From NCBI GenBank assembly GCA_964564415.1, contig CAZMAV010000021.1, forward strand, positions 9,272 through 73,271: a stretch of 64,000 nt of DNA, read 5' to 3'. Positions 53,260 through 62,777 of this stretch are shown here, one piece after another (the first letter of the stretch is position 1; each line of letters starts with the position of its first letter). Made by a program: the position numbers and the translations under genes. The notes beneath the pieces were generated by a model. The model made no database searches. It was not told where the DNA came from and saw only the letters and a program-made list of their open reading frames with translations. This DNA is from JALEFZ01 sp964564415. Its GTDB lineage: Bacteria > Bacteroidota > Bacteroidia > J057.

Positions 53260-53976
53260 ATGGAACTCATCAAAGGAAAACATATCCTTATCGTAGGTGC
53301 CAGCGGAGGCATCGGAGAGGAAGCAGCCAAGCTCATTCACCAGTCAGGAGGTATTCTTTACCTGGCAGGTAGAAACATGATAAAGGTACAAGAGGTGGGG
53401 CAGTCTCTGGACATTCCGCCCAATCGCCTGTTTGAAGTAGATTTTGACCGTCCCGAAACTGTCGAGGCCTTGGCCCTTTCTGTCCATCAGTTGGTCCCTA
53501 AGTTGGACATTCTTATCAATGCAGCGGGCATCGGAATCATCAAGCCTCTGGAAAAGCTCAGCCTTGAAGATTTCCAGCAAACCTTGACAGCCAACCTGAT
53601 TGGACCATTTTTGCTGTTCAAAAATTTCCTTCCCCCCATGAAGGAAGCCAAAAAAGGCTTTATCATTAACATTCCTGGTGTCTTGGGTAAAACCCCCATG
53701 GCTGGAGCCAGTGCTTATGCAGCTTCCAAATATGGACTCAACGGCATGCTCAAGTCTATACGGGAAGAACTCCGCCGGACAGAAATTCGCATCACCAACC
53801 TTTACCTCGGGGGGGTAGATTCTCCTTTCTGGGATGACATCGATATAAGGGTACAGCGGGATAAGTTTGTAACTGCCGAGGAAGCGGGTAGAGCCGTTTG
53901 GTTTCTCTGTCAGCAGCCCAGCAGTGGGGTCGTCTCCGAAATGGTCATACAGCCATTCAACCATCAGGCGATTTAA
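53260..53976 (+). CDS. short-chain dehydrogenase/reductase (SDR)
   Basis: A 238-residue NAD(P)-dependent oxidoreductase. Rossmann motif ILIVGASGGIGEEAAKLIHQ, NAAG motif LINAAGIGIIKPLE, catalytic Ser/Tyr/Lys region (NIPGVLGKTPMAGASAYAAS, YAASKYGLNGM). The substrate is unknown. The gene starts at ATG 53260 and may be read from the same transcript as the EEP gene. It is followed by a terminator. Confidence 0.94.
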   Translation: MELIKGKHILIVGASGGIGEEAAKLIHQSGGILYLAGRNMIKVQEVGQSLDIPPNRLFEVDFDRPETVEALALSVHQLVPKLDILINAAGIGIIKPLEKLSLEDFQQTLTANLIGPFLLFKNFLPPMKEAKKGFIINIPGVLGKTPMAGASAYAASKYGLNGMLKSIREELRRTEIRITNLYLGGVDSPFWDDIDIRVQRDKFVTAEEAGRAVWFLCQQPSSGVVSEMVIQPFNHQAI

Positions 53977-54000
53977 TTTAATGATAAATCATATCAAAAT

Positions 54001-54039
54001 AGGGGCCTTTATCAATATGACTGGTGAGGCCCTTTTTTT
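54001..54039 (+). terminator. rho-independent terminator
   Basis: Stem AGGGGCCT / AGGCCCTT (one G-U pair) with an 18-nt loop, followed by seven T, 25 nt after the SDR stop. The gap up to 54355 otherwise holds palindromic repeat copy D. Confidence 0.8.
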
Positions 54040-54203
54040 GTCTGATTGATCAAAAAGGCTTTGCAGGATCGCCAATCCTGGTTTAGCTTGAATCATCACT
54101 GAGGTTATACATGCTAAGGTAAAAAATGCTTCTCTACCCCAGTTGGTGCGGCTCCTTGGATATGAGGGAAATCGGCTTACTAGGCTTTGAGGGCATGTAT
54201 AAT

Positions 54204-54314
54204 CATGATTACTACGAATCATATTTTGCGGCACAACAAATCGTGCTCTCGGGGTGGACAATAATTACCCATGATAACCCCAACAGCACTTTAGCCAATC
54301 ATTCGTGATAATCG
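54204..54314 (+). repeat. palindromic intergenic repeat, copy D
   Basis: About 110 bp. The left end CATGATTACTACGAATCATA and the right end AATCATTCGTGATAATCGC are inverted to each other. The core ATGATAACCCCAACAGCACT, then TTAGCC, is nearly identical to the other copies. It ends 42 nt ahead of the TonB receptor start codon and so lies in its promoter/leader region. Reading the receptor frame from 54305 would begin inside this repeat, which argues for the ATG at 54356. Confidence 0.87.
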
Positions 54315-54355
54315 CTTATTTGTATTGTTTTGATCTAAAAAAAATCGCTAAATCC

Positions 54356-56740
54356 ATGCGGAAAACGCTACTCTTTCAGGTCTGCTTAGCCGCCTTGTTT
54401 TTTCAACTATCCGGCTTTGCCTTTGGTCAATCCATTACCCAAACCCTGAGGGGGGAAGTAAGGGATGCAAGCAGTTTTACCCCTGTCTCAGGGGTAAGGG
54501 TAAACCTTCGGGCCACTACTGCTGCTGACAGTTTTGCCACAAAGACCCTGGAAAAGGGAAAATTTCAGATCGAAAAAGTTCCTGTCGGGAGGTATATCGT
54601 TCGATTTTCCAAGGAGGGCTATGAGGACTACATCATCAGCGAATATAAGATAGATGCCGGAAAAGAAGCCATTCTTCAAATTTCCTTCCAGCCTACCGTG
54701 TATGAAGGCGGCGAAGTCCTGATTACCGGACAAAACGAGCGCGAGTTTGACCGTCCCTCGGTTCACCTGCTCAAAGTTGAAGACACCAAAAAACTGGCGG
54801 CTAGTTTCTTCGATCCTGCCAGGGTAGCGGCCTCATTTTCCGGGGTGGTACAGACAGACAATCAGTCCAACAACCTCATCGTAAGGGGCAACAGTCCCAA
54901 TGGAATTCGCTGGAGGCTAGAGGGGGTAGACATCGCCAATCCCAATCACCTCCCCAATGCAGGTACTTTCTCTGACCGCATCAGCTTAAGCGGAGGGGGT
55001 CAGATCATTTTGAGCACCCAACTGCTGGCCAATAGTGTGTTTACCAAAGGAGCCTTTTCGGCACAATACGGGGATGCCCTATCGGGTGTCTTTGACATGC
55101 GTCTACGTGCAGGCAACAACGAACAAAATGAATTTACCCTTCAGGCTGGTTTGATCGGGATTGATCTGGCTGCCGAAGGTCCTATTTCAAAAAAGCAGGG
55201 TTCTTCCTTCCTGGTCAATTACCGTTATTCCTTTACGGGACTGCTTTCTGCCATAGGAGTTACTTTTGGGGGAGAGGATATTCGCTTCCAGGACCTGGCC
55301 TTCAACCTAAGCTTTCCCACGGAAAATGCGGGCTATTTTACCGTATTTGGAATGGGAGGCCTCAGCAGCAACGTATTCACTGGAGCCCGGACAGATACCG
55401 CCATCCAGGAAGGCAAGGATCGCTTTGATATAGACTTTCGTTCGGCAACGGGTACGGTAGGCATGACCCATAGGATCAGCCTCGGAAAAAAGACCAGTCT
55501 ACGCTCCGTATTGGCGGCCTCCAGCATTTCCAGCACCCGCAATGGAGAATTTATCGAAGATCTCCAGGCTCCCCCCCGTTTGGTAGAGGAGGATCAACTC
55601 ACCCAAACCATTGTCTCCCTCTCTTCCATTCTCAGCCATCAGTTCAATGAAAAACTGTACCTAAAGGGGGGATTTTACCTGACCCACCAGGAAAACGAAT
55701 TGCTCAATACTTTTTCTCCCCTGGAGGAGGATACCCTCATCATCAGGGCCAGCAACAATGGGAATACCCAGTTGCTTCAGCCTTTTGCAACGGTAAACTT
55801 TCGCCTCAGCAGTTGGCTCTCCATGGACCTGGGCCTCCACGCCCAGTACCTTACCCTCAATGGGTCCTTTGCCCTGGAGCCCCGCCTCAATTTCCATTTT
55901 GCCTTTAGCAACCGCCATCACCTCAGCCTTGCCTATGGCTTGCACAGCCAGCAGCAACTGCCGCAGGTCTACTTCACCCGCCTTAATCAGGGGGGAGAAA
56001 GTATTTTTCCCAACAGAGACCTTGGCTTCACCAGGGCTCATCACCTCATCATGTCCTACCAATTCAGGTATTCCGAAAAACTTTCTTTCCGACTAGAGCC
56101 CTACTACCAAGAGCTATTCAACGTCCCGGTGGTTCCCGATCTTAACCGCCCCATCTCTACCCTCAACCTGATCGAGGGCATCATCCGCGACTCCCTGGTC
56201 AATGCCGGTAGAGGCAGGAATTACGGAGTAGAATTTTCCGCCAACCGCTATCTTTCCGATCGCTTTTACACCATTATCAGTGGTTCACTTTACGAGTCTG
56301 GGTACACGGGCTTTGATTCAGTATGGAGGGATACCCGCTTCAATGGGAATTACGCCGTGGCCATCAGCCTGGGATACGAGTATGACAGAATCACCAAAAA
56401 GGGTAAAAATAAAGTTTTTGGAGCCAATCTCAGGATCATTCAGGCGGGGGGACTTCTTCTGCAGCCGGTGGACAGCATTGCTTCTCTCGAACAGCAGCGC
56501 ACCGTCTACGATACCAGCCAGGGCTTTACCGAAAGGCTTCAGGACCAATTCAGGGTGGATGTAGGCATCAGTTTCAAGCGAAACAAGACCAAGACGACCC
56601 GAACCTTTAGCATTGACATACAAAACCTTACGAATAACCAGCCAATAGCTTTCAGGGTCTTCGACATAGCGGAACAGCAGGTGGTGGACCGCCTTAGGTT
56701 TGGACTCTTTCCGGTGGCTTCTTATCGATTGGAATTTTAG
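54356..56740 (+). CDS. TonB-dependent receptor
   Basis: A 794-residue outer-membrane receptor. The start at ATG 54356 gives the leader MRKTLLFQVCLAALFFQLSG...FGQ. Carboxypeptidase-like regulatory domain at about 27-105 (TLRGEVRDASSFTPVSGVRV, VPVGRYIVRFSKEGYEDYII). Plug at about 115-225 (NNLIVRGNSPNGIRWRLEGV, DIANPNHLPNAG, FTKGAFSAQYGDALSGVFDM). The remainder is a 22-strand-type barrel (LRPFATVNFRLSS-like strands, NLTNNQPIAFRVFDIAEQQV, FPVASYRLEF). SusC-type DUF and SusD partners are missing. It converges with the DUF2071 gene, the stops overlapping by 4 nt. Confidence 0.92.
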   Translation: MRKTLLFQVCLAALFFQLSGFAFGQSITQTLRGEVRDASSFTPVSGVRVNLRATTAADSFATKTLEKGKFQIEKVPVGRYIVRFSKEGYEDYIISEYKIDAGKEAILQISFQPTVYEGGEVLITGQNEREFDRPSVHLLKVEDTKKLAASFFDPARVAASFSGVVQTDNQSNNLIVRGNSPNGIRWRLEGVDIANPNHLPNAGTFSDRISLSGGGQIILSTQLLANSVFTKGAFSAQYGDALSGVFDMRLRAGNNEQNEFTLQAGLIGIDLAAEGPISKKQGSSFLVNYRYSFTGLLSAIGVTFGGEDIRFQDLAFNLSFPTENAGYFTVFGMGGLSSNVFTGARTDTAIQEGKDRFDIDFRSATGTVGMTHRISLGKKTSLRSVLAASSISSTRNGEFIEDLQAPPRLVEEDQLTQTIVSLSSILSHQFNEKLYLKGGFYLTHQENELLNTFSPLEEDTLIIRASNNGNTQLLQPFATVNFRLSSWLSMDLGLHAQYLTLNGSFALEPRLNFHFAFSNRHHLSLAYGLHSQQQLPQVYFTRLNQGGESIFPNRDLGFTRAHHLIMSYQFRYSEKLSFRLEPYYQELFNVPVVPDLNRPISTLNLIEGIIRDSLVNAGRGRNYGVEFSANRYLSDRFYTIISGSLYESGYTGFDSVWRDTRFNGNYAVAISLGYEYDRITKKGKNKVFGANLRIIQAGGLLLQPVDSIASLEQQRTVYDTSQGFTERLQDQFRVDVGISFKRNKTKTTRTFSIDIQNLTNNQPIAFRVFDIAEQQVVDRLRFGLFPVASYRLEF

Positions 56741-57444
56741 ACAAAATTTCGCCCTTCAATGGTGATGGGCGATCCTTCGGCAAGGATAACGGATGTGGGG
56801 GAGGATTCGCTCAGAAAGGCGAATTCTTCCCCATATAATTTGCCAAAATCCGCCTCTACCTTGAAATCGTGGACGGCATATTGCTCCCAGCGGGGATGGG
56901 TCACCTGATATTCAATGGTCCTGCCGCTGGGATGCTCAGTGTATCCCCAGTAATGCTCAGTGATAAACTCTGCCTCACTTCCCACGGCGATGGGCACAGA
57001 ACTTTTATCGGCTTTGACTTCGAAGTTGTGCCACTCCCCTTTGTTTTTCCATTGATATTGAACTTCCAGCTCAGGTCCGTCAAGCTTCCATCTGTGCCTC
57101 ATGGGCATGGTCTCATAATGCTCCCTGTAGAAGAGGTTAGCTGCGATGGAGATGGCAGGCCTAGGGACGATTTCGCTCACAAAAACAACCCCGCGCTTCC
57201 ATTTGCCTTCTTCCTTGAACCGCACGTAGAAACGTAGGTTCACCTCCTCAAAATTCACGTGAAAGGGAATTTTGATCCCCCTTAGCCGGACATTCTTGAA
57301 CATGAAGCCCACCAAACTGGCATAGCATCTACCTTGCCAAAGGTCTAGTTCTGTTTTGGCGGGTACGTAGGACTGGAGAAGATCCGGGTCGACTTCATAA
57401 TTGGCCAGGGCCAGTTTTCGCCATTCGGCCGTGAGGAAGGACAT
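56737..57444 (-). CDS. DUF2071 (YqjF-type) protein
   Basis: A 235-residue cytoplasmic protein. Family blocks: MSFLTAEWRKLALANYEVDP, LQSYVPAKTELDLWQGRCYA, SLVGFMFKNVRLRGIKIPFH, FEEVNLRFYVR, GVVFVSEIVPRPAISIAANL and HYETMPMRHRW. This is DUF2071, related to the YqjF fold (acetoacetate-decarboxylase-like) of unknown function. The start at ATG 57444 is the standard family start. The 3' end overlaps the TonB receptor gene by 4 nt. Confidence 0.9.
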   Translation of the reverse strand: MSFLTAEWRKLALANYEVDPDLLQSYVPAKTELDLWQGRCYASLVGFMFKNVRLRGIKIPFHVNFEEVNLRFYVRFKEEGKWKRGVVFVSEIVPRPAISIAANLFYREHYETMPMRHRWKLDGPELEVQYQWKNKGEWHNFEVKADKSSVPIAVGSEAEFITEHYWGYTEHPSGRTIEYQVTHPRWEQYAVHDFKVEADFGKLYGEEFAFLSESSPTSVILAEGSPITIEGRNFV

Positions 57445-57535
57445 AAGAACTATGGGTTAATGTACATTGAAATTACCCTCTACAACAGAAAAATCTTGGG
57501 GATGTTGGCGAAGAAAGCCCTTTTTTCTCTGGGTT

Positions 57536-58285
57536 TTACCTGCTTCGGGCTAAGGACTTCTGAAAGGGACGTCCAGGCAGGGCCTGAACCTTCTCCGGCT
57601 GGTAAGGCAAGAGATCGATAAGAAAATCATCTGCCTGCTCTGTTTTGTATTCTACAAAAACCTCATAGGTACCAATGGGCAGCTCAGGCACCTCGTAAAT
57701 CGCATAATTTCCGCTGCTGTGACTGTAAGAAAGCTCCATTTCGACTGCGGGAACTTCCAGGCCATAGTCGGTTTTTTTCTTCTTTGTACTTCGAATGAAT
57801 ACAAGGACCGGATGGGGCTTAGCTTCCTCGCATTCCTTGCATTTCCACAGCCTTACCTGTCCAGGGCGGGAAGTGCTCGCATAAGCTTTGATCTCTTCTT
57901 TTCCCTTTTTCAGATAATCTATCTTCATTTTTACCATGCCCTTTTCATCATTTTTGGTAATGAGTCGCATTTCGAGCTGATTTTCTCCCTTGAGCCTCAA
58001 TTCTGCCTTAAAAACGCTTTCCTCTAGCTTTCCCTTCATGTAGAGCCTCCCCTTTCGAAAGGCAGCATCCTCCTTTAAAATAGCAGCCCTTTGTCCATTT
58101 TCTCCAAAGGTAAATCCCATCACCTGAAGATTATCGGACCCAAGATTGGAAGGGGAAATACTCAAATAGGGAGGAATCATTTCGGAAGAAGAAATCCAGT
58201 CCCCCTTAAAGTCATCCAGGGACTGGGCCTGAAGGCGGAAAATCATCAAAAACAGGACAAAAAAGCTGATAGCAAGGTTTTTCAT
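57536..58285 (-). CDS. hypothetical exported protein
   Basis: A 249-residue protein with leader MKNLAISFFVLFLMIFRLQAQ. The mature part has a DUF2147/lipocalin-like start (LDDFKGDWISSSEMIPPYLS), a middle CKECEE cysteine pair (about 145-150: LWKCKECEEAK) and a C-terminal beta-rich part (YAIYEVPELPIGTYEVFVEY). No family was recognised with confidence. It lies 91 nt upstream of the DUF2071 gene and 107 nt downstream of smc on the same strand, possibly one transcription unit. Confidence 0.65.
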   Translation of the reverse strand: MKNLAISFFVLFLMIFRLQAQSLDDFKGDWISSSEMIPPYLSISPSNLGSDNLQVMGFTFGENGQRAAILKEDAAFRKGRLYMKGKLEESVFKAELRLKGENQLEMRLITKNDEKGMVKMKIDYLKKGKEEIKAYASTSRPGQVRLWKCKECEEAKPHPVLVFIRSTKKKKTDYGLEVPAVEMELSYSHSSGNYAIYEVPELPIGTYEVFVEYKTEQADDFLIDLLPYQPEKVQALPGRPFQKSLARSR

Positions 58286-58392
58286 AAGTCAAGATTCATT
58301 AACTCAAGCCTGTCTTCCATTTGGTTTTAGGCTTCTCAGGATGGCTCATATTCCAGCTTCGACCAAAGGTTGGAAAGAACCGACAACCCCAA

Positions 58393-61300
58393 TTAGTTCA
58401 GGTTTAAGGTTTCCAGGGCTACGGAGGCCACGTTGGATATTCCGGGAGGGGACATCGTCACCCCATAAAGAACCGAGGTAGATACCATGGTCCGCTTGTT
58501 GTGGGTGACGATGATGAACTGTGAGGTCCCGGCAAATTCCCGGATGATGTTGTTGAATTTGTCAATGTTGGCATCGTCCAGGGGAGCATCCACCTCGTCA
58601 AAGATACAAAAGGGAGCTGGCTTTATCAGATAGATGGAAAAAAGCAGGGCCACGGCAGTGAGGGTCTTTTCCCCTCCCGACAACTGCTTGATCGTCAGCG
58701 GTCTTTTACCTTTTGGACGAGCGATGATGTTAATTTCGGATTCCAAAGGATTCTCCATGTCTGTAAGGATAAGGTCGCAATTATCCTCCTCGTAAAAAAG
58801 GGATTTGAAGACCTTTTGGAAGTTTTCTTTGACTGCCTGAAATGTCTCTAGAAATTTTTCTTTGGCGGTCGTGTCAATCTCGTCGATGGTAGACAGGAGA
58901 GAGACCTTGGCATCGAGGAGGTCATTTTTCTGGGTGGTAATGAATTCGTGGCGCTCCCGAATTTCCTGGTAGGCCTCCACAGCCATGGGGTTGATTTCCC
59001 CAAAGTTTTGAATTTTTTGGCGGAGGCTGAGCATTTTTTCTTCCAACTTTTGGAGGTCGTAGGAATCCGGGGATTTGTCAAATAGACTTTCCTCCTCCAA
59101 TTGCCCTACATTGATTTGAAACTCTACCGACATCCGCTCCTTGAGGCCGTTGAGCTCTATCCTCACCTCTGTAGCCTGATCCTTGTAGTAGTGCTGTTTT
59201 TCGAGAAGTTCCTCCCGCTTTTTTCGATCTCCACTTGAATTTTTTTCCCCCTGATGGATAGAATTTTTCACCATACCCACCGATTCTTCCCACTTCCCTA
59301 CCCTAGCTTCCTTTTCTTTCTGGTCGCGGTAAAGCCTGACAATGGTCTCATCGTCCTGCATGTTGGAGGAAATCAGTTCTTCTATGTCCTGCTCCACCTG
59401 CCTGAGCTCTTCCCTGTGCTTTTCGTCGTTTTGCGCTAGCCGGTCTACACTTTCCTCTCGCTGTTCGATCTGCTGAAGGGTGTTTTTCCATTGATTATCA
59501 AGGTGGATAACCTGAATGTGGGCTTCATTGTAGCGAGAAGCCGCGGAGTCTACCTTTTCGCCGGTCTCCTGGGTGCTGGCCCGCTGCTGGGCTTCGCGGC
59601 TTCCCAATTGCAGGGCCTCCTCCCTCTTTATAGCTATCTGGGGTTCTAAAACTTCAATTTCTTCCTTGATTTTCTCCAACTCATCCTGGAGGGCATCGGA
59701 GCGCTGTCCTACCCTGGCGAGAAACTCCTGGTATTCTTTTTCGCGGGATTGCAGCACCGAAAAGTCACGCTGCTTTTCAGAAAGGAGACTTCTTTTTTCC
59801 TCTAGCTCTTTGGTGAGATTTTGCTTCTTGAGCATCTCCATTTCCCCTTGGGCCTGCTCGAGTTCGGATTTTTCGTTGCTTAGTTTCTTTTGAAGTTTGG
59901 CAATTTCTTTTTCTAGTTTCTCCAGGTTTTTGGCCCGCCCCAGTCTTTTTCCCTCAAAAAGCCCAAGGGAACCCCCACTCATCATGAAGCGACGGCGGGT
60001 GAGGTTACCCGTCTTATTGAGAAAAATAGATCCTTCGGGAATTTCATGGGGGATTTCTTTTTCATTCCCCACTACATAGACCTTATCGAGGAGAAAAGCA
60101 GCCAATTTTCTGTATTCCAGGGCAAATTCTACCACATCAAGGGCATAGGTAGCCTGGGTGAAAAGGAGGGGATTTTGGCCCTTGTAATTCTGTAGCTCTT
60201 CAAGGATAAAAAAATTGGCCCTGCCCTTTGAAGCTTCGGCAAGGAGGTGGACGGATCGGATGGCATCGGTCCGGGTGGGGACTACATAATAGCTGAGATA
60301 GGCGTCCAGGTAATTTTCCAGGGCCACCTTATATTCTTCCGGAACGGCAAATACGTCAGAAAGCAAGGGGGCATCCTTGATCCAGTTGGCGTTTTTCTTT
60401 AAAAATTTTACCGAAGCGGGGAAGCCTTCCAGGTTCTCGACCAGGCTTTTGGTCAGGTTGAATTCATTTTGCTTGGCATCCAGAAGGCGATTGGATTTAT
60501 AGACCCTGTCCTTGAGGCCGGTGATCTGACTGTCCTTTTCTTCTATTTGTTGCTGATGGAGGTTGCGCTTCTGCTCCCATTCTGCTGCTTGCTTTTCCAG
60601 AGAAGCGACGGCCTCCCGCAGTTCGGAGGACTTTCCTGAAAAAGCATCGAGGTCGGTTTCCCGGTGACTCTGATCCTCGCGGGCCCGCTTGAGTTCGGAT
60701 TCCAGGCCCTGGACTTTTACCCTTTTGATTTCCAGTTCGCGGTTTAGGTCCTGTGCTTCCTGCTCGGCCATCCTGTGCTGCTCAACCACGGATTGGGTCA
60801 TCAGATTTTCCTCTTCCAATTGCTTTCGGAGGCTTTGCAATTCCATTTCCACTTGCTTTCCCTCTTCCTTCTTGCTTTCGAGTTCCTGCTTTTGGCGAAG
60901 TTCGGTCTCCCGAAGTTGGACGAGGGTAGACTGATTTTGGGCGACCTGTGATTTTTCGCTTTCGATCTGTTTTTTGACAGCCACTTCCCGCTGTTGGAGG
61001 AATTTGAGGCGCTCGTGTTTAATGGACTTTTCCGTTTCTATGGAGCGAATCTTCCCTAACTGCTTGTTGAGCTCGGCCTGTGCATCAGAAAGGCTCCTTT
61101 CGTGGTTTATCAGTTCTTTGCGAAGGTCCTCAATCCTTGCTTCGTGGAGAGAAAGCCCAGCCTGCACCTTGAGAATTTCGTCGGCCAGGTTTTCTTCCAA
61201 AATCCTGAGCTGGTTTTGCCGCTCGCGGATGTCCTTCATGTTGAGGAAGGCATATTGAGAAGAAACCTGCTTATAGTGCTCCTTTATTTCGAAGTAGTAC

Positions 61301-61938
61301 TGGGTGCGCCGGGCTTGTTTTTCGAGGGATTTGAGGTTTTTTTCTATTTCAAAGAGGAGGTCTTCTACCCTTTCAAGGTCGTCATCGGTATCTTTGAGCC
61401 GCTTAAGGGTCTGCCGCTTTCTGATCTTGTACTTTGAAATGCCCGCAGCCTCTTCAAAAAACTTCCTTCTTTCGTTATTTTTATTGGTAAGAATTTCATC
61501 CACCATCCCCAATTCGATGATGGCGTAGGAGTCCGAACTTACCCCTGTGTCCATAAAAAGGTTTTGAATATCCTTCAGGCGGCAGGTGATCCCATTTATC
61601 TGATACTCTGACTCTCCGGAGCGGTAGAGCTTGCGGGTGATCCTAACAGTGGAGTACTCGGTAGGCAGGAGATTCTTGGTATTTTCAAAGGTGAGGGAAA
61701 CCTCAGCAAAGTTGGCCTTGCGCTTGGCCTTGGTCCCATTGAAAATAACCGACTCCATCTTGTCTGAGCGCAGGTTTTTGGTCTTTTGCTCCCCTAGGAC
61801 CCAGCGAACGGCATCTACGATGTTGGATTTTCCACAACCGTTTGGGCCTACGATTCCCGTGATACCCTTGTCGAAGTGCAGGGACTGTCGATTGGCAAAG
61901 CTCTTAAAACCAAAAAGATCAAGACGGGTCAACTCCAT
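58393..61938 (-). CDS. smc: chromosome segregation protein SMC
   Basis: A 1181-residue condensin ATPase. Walker A GPNGCGKSN (31-39), then a long first coiled coil (about 170-495), a hinge (about 500-680; ENLEGFPASVKFLKKNANWI, LSYYVVPTRTDAIRSVHLLA) and a second coiled coil (about 680-1010). ABC signature LSGGEKTLTAVALLFSIYLI and Walker B FCIFDEVDAPLDD sit near the C-terminus, with D-loop and FIIVTHNKRTM. It organises and segregates the chromosome with ScpA/ScpB, which are not in the window. The start ATG at 61938 matches the family start (MELTRLDLFGFKSF). Many antisense frames over the coiled coils are shadows. Confidence 0.98.
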   Translation of the reverse strand: MELTRLDLFGFKSFANRQSLHFDKGITGIVGPNGCGKSNIVDAVRWVLGEQKTKNLRSDKMESVIFNGTKAKRKANFAEVSLTFENTKNLLPTEYSTVRITRKLYRSGESEYQINGITCRLKDIQNLFMDTGVSSDSYAIIELGMVDEILTNKNNERRKFFEEAAGISKYKIRKRQTLKRLKDTDDDLERVEDLLFEIEKNLKSLEKQARRTQYYFEIKEHYKQVSSQYAFLNMKDIRERQNQLRILEENLADEILKVQAGLSLHEARIEDLRKELINHERSLSDAQAELNKQLGKIRSIETEKSIKHERLKFLQQREVAVKKQIESEKSQVAQNQSTLVQLRETELRQKQELESKKEEGKQVEMELQSLRKQLEEENLMTQSVVEQHRMAEQEAQDLNRELEIKRVKVQGLESELKRAREDQSHRETDLDAFSGKSSELREAVASLEKQAAEWEQKRNLHQQQIEEKDSQITGLKDRVYKSNRLLDAKQNEFNLTKSLVENLEGFPASVKFLKKNANWIKDAPLLSDVFAVPEEYKVALENYLDAYLSYYVVPTRTDAIRSVHLLAEASKGRANFFILEELQNYKGQNPLLFTQATYALDVVEFALEYRKLAAFLLDKVYVVGNEKEIPHEIPEGSIFLNKTGNLTRRRFMMSGGSLGLFEGKRLGRAKNLEKLEKEIAKLQKKLSNEKSELEQAQGEMEMLKKQNLTKELEEKRSLLSEKQRDFSVLQSREKEYQEFLARVGQRSDALQDELEKIKEEIEVLEPQIAIKREEALQLGSREAQQRASTQETGEKVDSAASRYNEAHIQVIHLDNQWKNTLQQIEQREESVDRLAQNDEKHREELRQVEQDIEELISSNMQDDETIVRLYRDQKEKEARVGKWEESVGMVKNSIHQGEKNSSGDRKKREELLEKQHYYKDQATEVRIELNGLKERMSVEFQINVGQLEEESLFDKSPDSYDLQKLEEKMLSLRQKIQNFGEINPMAVEAYQEIRERHEFITTQKNDLLDAKVSLLSTIDEIDTTAKEKFLETFQAVKENFQKVFKSLFYEEDNCDLILTDMENPLESEINIIARPKGKRPLTIKQLSGGEKTLTAVALLFSIYLIKPAPFCIFDEVDAPLDDANIDKFNNIIREFAGTSQFIIVTHNKRTMVSTSVLYGVTMSPPGISNVASVALETLNLN

Positions 61939-62220
61939 AGGACGTGAAATTCTTCAAAATGTGTATCTTCCCTTAAGATTTACAGTAGGAGGAAAACTTT
62001 CCTTGACATCAGCCAAACCATCTTTTGCAAAACCCCTTAACATACATCAGGGGACCAGAAAAATTAAGATTCATAAAGGTTTTGCTATTGGGTCGGCTTG
62101 TGTGAAGTGTACAAGAGAAAAATGGAATTCCCTCTGCGCTGTCTTGCCTGGTTCATCCAGAAAGTGAACTGTAATTTCTGTCTTAATCTTTTATTTTTAT
62201 ACCCAATTTTTCCACAGGAT

Positions 62221-62535
62221 ATGCCTTTTGTTATCTTCTTACTCAGTCTTTGTATACTCTTGCTTTTGCTTTATATACGCTACCTTCGCAACCGCTATGT
62301 CTTGCCCAACAGGACCACGGGCAACCTGCAACAGATCAACAAGCGTCCTCCAAAGGTAGATACCGCCCTCCCCTTCCTGCCGGGTTCTAAAGTTGGTGAA
62401 AAGAAATACCTCGAAGACCTCGAAGTACGAGTTACCACTCCCAGGAAGAAGAAAAAAATCCGCTATTTTTCCTCAAAAGAAGACATCCGCCGGTCCTACA
62501 TCATCGATGCCCTTCTCGAAAAACCGAAATTTTAA
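62221..62535 (+). CDS. small single-pass membrane protein, hypothetical
   Basis: A 104-residue protein from ATG 62221 (MPFVIFLLSLCILLLLLYIR): one N-terminal membrane helix (about 3-20), then a basic cytoplasmic-type tail (YLRNRYVLPNRTTGNLQQIN, TTPRKKKKIRYFSSKEDIRR) ending LLEKPKF. The open frame reaches back to 62098, but that part is not membrane-like or conserved in appearance. It is divergent from smc. No family was recognised. The 282-nt gap 61939-62220 shows nothing else. Confidence 0.6.
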   Translation: MPFVIFLLSLCILLLLLYIRYLRNRYVLPNRTTGNLQQINKRPPKVDTALPFLPGSKVGEKKYLEDLEVRVTTPRKKKKIRYFSSKEDIRRSYIIDALLEKPKF

Positions 62536-62554
62536 CCCGGGTTTGTAAGGAACA

Positions 62555-62669
62555 ATGGTTATCAGGAATCATTTTTGACGGTATAATAAATATCGCTTTT
62601 GGGATTAACAATATATTATCATCTATGACAACCCCAACAGGGCTTTGGCCCTTTATTTGAGATAATCAC
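62555..62669 (+). repeat. palindromic intergenic repeat, copy E
   Basis: About 115 bp and the most diverged of the plus-oriented copies. The left end is ATGGTTATCAGGAATCATTT and the right end is TTATTTGAGATAATCACT. The core ATGACAACCCCAACAGGGCT, then TTGGCC, matches the other copies. It lies between converging genes, 20 nt after the small membrane-protein gene. Confidence 0.78.
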
Positions 62670-62693
62670 TCATTCCTATCCAATATTATATCA

Positions 62694-62735
62694 AAAAGAC
62701 ATGGCCTCCAGGAAGGAAACCATGTCTTTTTATGA
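62694..62735. terminator. bidirectional rho-independent terminator
   Basis: A perfect 11-bp stem AAAAGACATGG / CCATGTCTTTT with a 15-nt loop, with T-runs on both strands. It lies between converging genes; on the minus strand it ends the gene stopping at 62778. Confidence 0.85.
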
Positions 62736-62777
62736 TCTTAAAGTGAGTGAGCATATTCTCACCCGCTCACTCTATGT

